Both the position numbers and the translations under genes were made by a program. From Pseudomonadota bacterium (GTDB lineage Bacteria; Pseudomonadota; Alphaproteobacteria; Reyranellales; Reyranellaceae): a DNA stretch of 16,120 nucleotides. The notes below the pieces were generated by a model, which was given only the letters and a program-made list of their open reading frames with translations, made no database searches and was not told the DNA's origin. The stretch lies in the NCBI GenBank assembly GCA_023436825.1, contig JAEZHS010000437.1, positions 1 through 16,120 of the forward strand, in the 5' to 3' direction. Below are positions 13,595 to 16,120 of this stretch, piece by piece; within the stretch, counting starts at the first letter, position 1, and each line of letters begins with the position of its first letter.

Positions 13595-15547
13595 CTAGGG
13601 CGACGTCCCTCGGTTGGTCCTGGCGGCGCTGGCCACCGCCTCCGCCAAAGCTTCCTGACGGAAGGGCTTGGACAGGCGCGGCAGGCCGACTTCGATGGCC
13701 GGCGGCAGTTCGGCATATCCGGTCGCCAGGATAATCGGCACCGGACGGAGGGCCGCGATCTTCTTGGCCAGTTCAGTGCCCGTCATCTTGGGCATGGCCT
13801 GATCCGTGATCACGAGATCTATGGTGGGAGTGCGTCTGAACCGGTCGAGCGCCTGCTCGCCCGAGTAGGCCACGACGACGGTGTGCCCTAGGTCCTCGAG
13901 CATGGCGCGGGTGTTGGCGAGCACCAGAGCATCGTCGTCGACGGCAAGTATGGTGAGCGGTGGAGCCTGCTCGACCGCGCGAGTCTCAGTTGTCGAAGCG
14001 TTGGTCGCACTGGGCCGTTCGGCTGCTGGCAGCCAGATCTCGGCGGTCGTGCCTTCGCCCGGCTCGCTGTGCAGGATCAGTTGCCCGCCAAGCTGCTCGA
14101 CCATGCCGTGGACCATGGAAAGGCCAAGACCGGTGCCCTTGCCGGTACCTTTGGTGGTGAAGAACGGCTCGGTCGCGCGCGCCAGCGTCTCGGCATCCAT
14201 GCCCTCGCCAGTGTCGCGCAGGCTCAGCCTGACGTAACGGCCAGGGCGCAGGCTGGCATCGCCCGCCGTGGCGTCGTTGCGGGCCGCGATGGTCAGGATG
14301 CCGCCGGCCGGCATGGCATCGCGCGCATTGATCGCGAGGTTGAGCAGTGCCGTCTCGAGCTGGTGCGGATCGGCCATCACGGTGTCGAGAGCGAGCGGAA
14401 AGCGCGTTTCTATCGCGATCTGGGGGCCGAGCGAACGCTGCAGCAGGTCGCGCATGCCACGTGTCAGTTCGACCAGATCGACCGGCTGCAGGTCGAGTTG
14501 CTGCCGGCGCGCGAAGGCCAGCATGCGCTGCGTCAGGCTGGCGCCGCGCTGCGCTCCTTGCAGGGCGTTGTCGAGCAGTCGAGTGATGCGCGGATTGTCG
14601 TGGGGCAAGTGGCGGCGCAATAGATCGAGGCTGCCGAGAACGACGGTCAGGAGATTGTTGAAGTCGTGCGCGACGCCGCCGGTCAGCTTGCCGATAGCCT
14701 CGATCTTCTGTGAATGCGCCAGCGCCTCTCGCGTGCGGTCCAGCGCGAGCTGTGCCTCGCGACGCTCGGTGATGTCGCGCGTGATCTTGGCGAAACCCAC
14801 CAGCCGGCCCGACGGATCGCGAATGGCGTCGATCACGACATTGGCCCAGAAACGGCTGCCGTCCTTGCGCTGACGCCATGCCTCCGCCTCGAAGCGACCT
14901 TCGCGCTCGGCAATCCCGAGACTGCGCGCCGGCTCGCCGCGGTCGCGGTCCTCGTCGGTGTAGAAGATCGAGAAGTGGCGCCCGACGATTTCGTCCGGCC
15001 CGTAGCCCTTGATGCGCTGGGCGCCGGCGTTCCAGTTGCTGACGATGCCGGCCGGATCGAGCATGTAGATCGCGTAGTCGGTGACGCCCTCGACCAGGCG
15101 GCGGAACAGCTCTTCGCTGCGTCGCAATTCCTCCTCGGCCTGCCGTCGCTCCGTGAGGTCGCGAGTGATCGCGGCGAAGCCTATGAGTGCGCCGTTGTCG
15201 TGAATGGCGTCGACGATGGCGAAGGCCCAGAAGCGGCTGCCGTCCTTGCGCACGCGCCAGCCCTCGGCTTGGATTTTGCCGTCGCGGGCGGCGATCGACA
15301 GAACGCGCTGAGGGATGCCGGCGGCGCGGTCGGCCTCTTCGTAGAAGGTCGCGAAGCCGCGACCGACAATCTCGCTCTCCTTGTAACCCGTGATGCGCTC
15401 AGCGCCCGCATTCCAGCTCGTTACGGTCCCGTTCAGGTCGAGCATAAAAATGGCATGATCGGTCACCGCCTCGACCAGCAAGCGAAACCGCTCGCTCTCG
15501 GTAGTGCCCTTTAAAAGTGCTTCGTTGATCATTCCCGCGGCGTTCAT
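13595..15547 (-). CDS. PAS-PAS hybrid histidine kinase with C-terminal receiver
   Basis: A 650-residue cytoplasmic sensor kinase without membrane segments. There are two tandem PAS/PAC domains (about 18-137 and 146-265), a HisKA dimerisation domain with phospho-accepting His294 in GGVAHDFNNLL, and a HATPase domain with the N box NLAINARDAM (Asn407), DTGEGM (445-450), FFTTKGTGKGTGLGLSM (462-478) and a final EGTTAEIWLP. The receiver domain has the acidic triplet DDD (537-539), Asp582 in VITDQAMP, Thr609 and Lys627 in LSKPF. It would relay phosphate His-Asp in response to a small ligand or redox signal read by the PAS domains, but no ligand-binding residue is diagnostic. The start at 15547 has a good Shine-Dalgarno (GGGGGAG, 4 bases before the ATG). 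An EcfG-like promoter lies 20 bases upstream, divergent from topoisomerase IB. Confidence 0.94.
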   Translation of the reverse strand: MNAAGMINEALLKGTTESERFRLLVEAVTDHAIFMLDLNGTVTSWNAGAERITGYKESEIVGRGFATFYEEADRAAGIPQRVLSIAARDGKIQAEGWRVRKDGSRFWAFAIVDAIHDNGALIGFAAITRDLTERRQAEEELRRSEELFRRLVEGVTDYAIYMLDPAGIVSNWNAGAQRIKGYGPDEIVGRHFSIFYTDEDRDRGEPARSLGIAEREGRFEAEAWRQRKDGSRFWANVVIDAIRDPSGRLVGFAKITRDITERREAQLALDRTREALAHSQKIEAIGKLTGGVAHDFNNLLTVVLGSLDLLRRHLPHDNPRITRLLDNALQGAQRGASLTQRMLAFARRQQLDLQPVDLVELTRGMRDLLQRSLGPQIAIETRFPLALDTVMADPHQLETALLNLAINARDAMPAGGILTIAARNDATAGDASLRPGRYVRLSLRDTGEGMDAETLARATEPFFTTKGTGKGTGLGLSMVHGMVEQLGGQLILHSEPGEGTTAEIWLPAAERPSATNASTTETRAVEQAPPLTILAVDDDALVLANTRAMLEDLGHTVVVAYSGEQALDRFRRTPTIDLVITDQAMPKMTGTELAKKIAALRPVPIILATGYAELPPAIEVGLPRLSKPFRQEALAEAVASAARTNRGTSP

Positions 15548-15567
15548 ACACTCCCCCGTTGACCGAC

Positions 15568-15592
15568 AACGTCAAGGCCGCTCGCTGGTTGC
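15568..15592 (-). promoter_or_regulatory. EcfG-like promoter for the hybrid histidine kinase
   Basis: On the minus strand GCAAC (15592-15588), a 16-base spacer and CGTT (15571-15568) lie 20 bases before the ATG at 15547, leaving room for the Shine-Dalgarno. It has one mismatch to GGAAC. A small inverted repeat, TTGAC/GTCAA (15559-15563 and 15571-15575), overlaps the -10. Confidence 0.55.
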
Positions 15593-15618
15593 GGGCAAGG
15601 CGATGCCGTGGGTGTCGC

Positions 15619-15643
15619 GGAACGCCCGTACGAAATCGACGTT
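15619..15643 (+). promoter_or_regulatory. EcfG (general stress sigma) promoter for topoisomerase IB
   Basis: GGAAC (15619-15623), a 16-base spacer and CGTT (15640-15643) match the EcfG consensus exactly. The ATG at 15653 follows CGTT by 9 bases, the same spacing as at the response regulator, and there is no Shine-Dalgarno. This favours the ATG at 15653 over an in-frame GTG at 15608. Confidence 0.75.
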
Positions 15644-15652
15644 TTCCCAGCC

Positions 15653-16120
15653 ATGTCGCTGCGCTCGACCGTCGCCCGGCTTGCCGAGGAAAAAGGCCTC
15701 GTGATCGTCGGCCCCGAGGCACTGACGCTGCAACGCCAGCGCTGCGGCAAGGGCTTCGCCTTCGTCACGCCGTCAGGGGCGTTCGTGCGCGATCCCGCCG
15801 AAATCCGCCGGCTGAAGGCGCTGGCTGTGCCGCCGGCCTACGTCAAGGTTCGCTTCGCGTCAGATCCGACCGCCCATTTGCAGGCTGTCGGCGAGGATGC
15901 CGCAGGCCGCTTGCAATACCGCTACCATCCCAAATGGGCCGAAGTACGCGAGGCGCTCAAGGCGCGCCGGCTCGCGGGTCTCGCCAGGTCCCTCCCGGCC
16001 ATCCGCCGGGCGGTCGGTCGCTACCTTGCGATGGACGAGATCGATCGGCGGTTCGTCGCTGCGTCGGTCGTCGAGCTGGTGAGCCTCGCGGCGATTCGCG
16101 CCGGCGGCGAGGAATACGCC
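15653..16120 (+). CDS. DNA topoisomerase IB (N-terminal part, cut by the window edge)
   Basis: The first 156 residues of a poxvirus/eukaryote-like type IB topoisomerase, an enzyme that relaxes supercoils through a 3'-phosphotyrosyl intermediate without ATP. Recognisable stretches are CGKGFAFVTPSGAFVRD (31-47), IRRLKALAVPPAYVKVRFASD (51-71), HLQAVGEDAAGRLQYRYHPKW (75-95) and AAIRAGGEEYA at the edge (146-156), where Arg149 is likely the first of the conserved catalytic arginines. The nucleophilic tyrosine lies beyond the window. The ATG at 15653 was chosen because an exact EcfG promoter ends 9 bases before it; an in-frame GTG at 15608 lies upstream of that promoter. The gene diverges from the hybrid histidine kinase. 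Bacterial IB enzymes are non-essential accessories; stress control would fit that. Confidence 0.93.
   Translation, partial: MSLRSTVARLAEEKGLVIVGPEALTLQRQRCGKGFAFVTPSGAFVRDPAEIRRLKALAVPPAYVKVRFASDPTAHLQAVGEDAAGRLQYRYHPKWAEVREALKARRLAGLARSLPAIRRAVGRYLAMDEIDRRFVAASVVELVSLAAIRAGGEEYA

Overview
This is GC-rich DNA with dense genes on both strands. The protein set (single-domain response regulator, PAS hybrid kinase, PRC-barrel, DUF3617, bacterial topoisomerase IB) and several promoter-like sites of the EcfG form (GGAAC-N16/17-CGTT) suggest an alphaproteobacterium. A soil or environmental lineage such as Reyranella or Rhizobiales is plausible but is a guess. I saw no tRNA, rRNA, CRISPR array or intact transposase.

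Layout. 1-2086 (+): an amidase running off the left edge, coupled by an ATGA overlap to an Asp/Glu racemase-family protein. 2043-2978 (-): an SBF-type transporter that overlaps the racemase tail to tail. 3011-6361 (+): a secreted HExxH protein, an MscS channel and a creatininase-like protein. 6435-8910: small genes, namely a PRC-barrel gene broken by one missing base, a 98-aa winged-helix-like protein, a small SpoIIAA/STAS-like protein, a single-domain response regulator, an 82-aa membrane protein and a DUF3617 protein. 8911-9586: a patch of lower GC with hairpins, short repeats and a decayed helix-turn-helix fragment. 9587-13484: an LLM flavin oxidoreductase, a second SpoIIAA-like protein (paralogue of the first), a membrane-anchored SGNH hydrolase and a secreted PPC-like protein. 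13595-16120: a PAS-PAS hybrid histidine kinase divergent from a DNA topoisomerase IB that runs off the right edge.

The main finding is a shared promoter signature. The pattern G[G/C]AAC-N16/17-CGTT occurs seven times by eye. Every copy is intergenic, correctly oriented and 8-48 bases from a start codon: MscS, the winged-helix-like protein, the response regulator, the 82-aa membrane protein, the second SpoIIAA-like protein, the hybrid kinase and topoisomerase IB. Two copies match the known EcfG general-stress consensus exactly, and in both the ATG lies nine bases after CGTT, which predicts leaderless or nearly leaderless mRNAs. The window therefore looks like part of a general-stress-response regulon (osmotic channel, signalling pair, DNA topology enzyme and small envelope/regulatory proteins) interspersed with catabolic genes. 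No anti-sigma factor, PhyR or EcfG gene is in the window.
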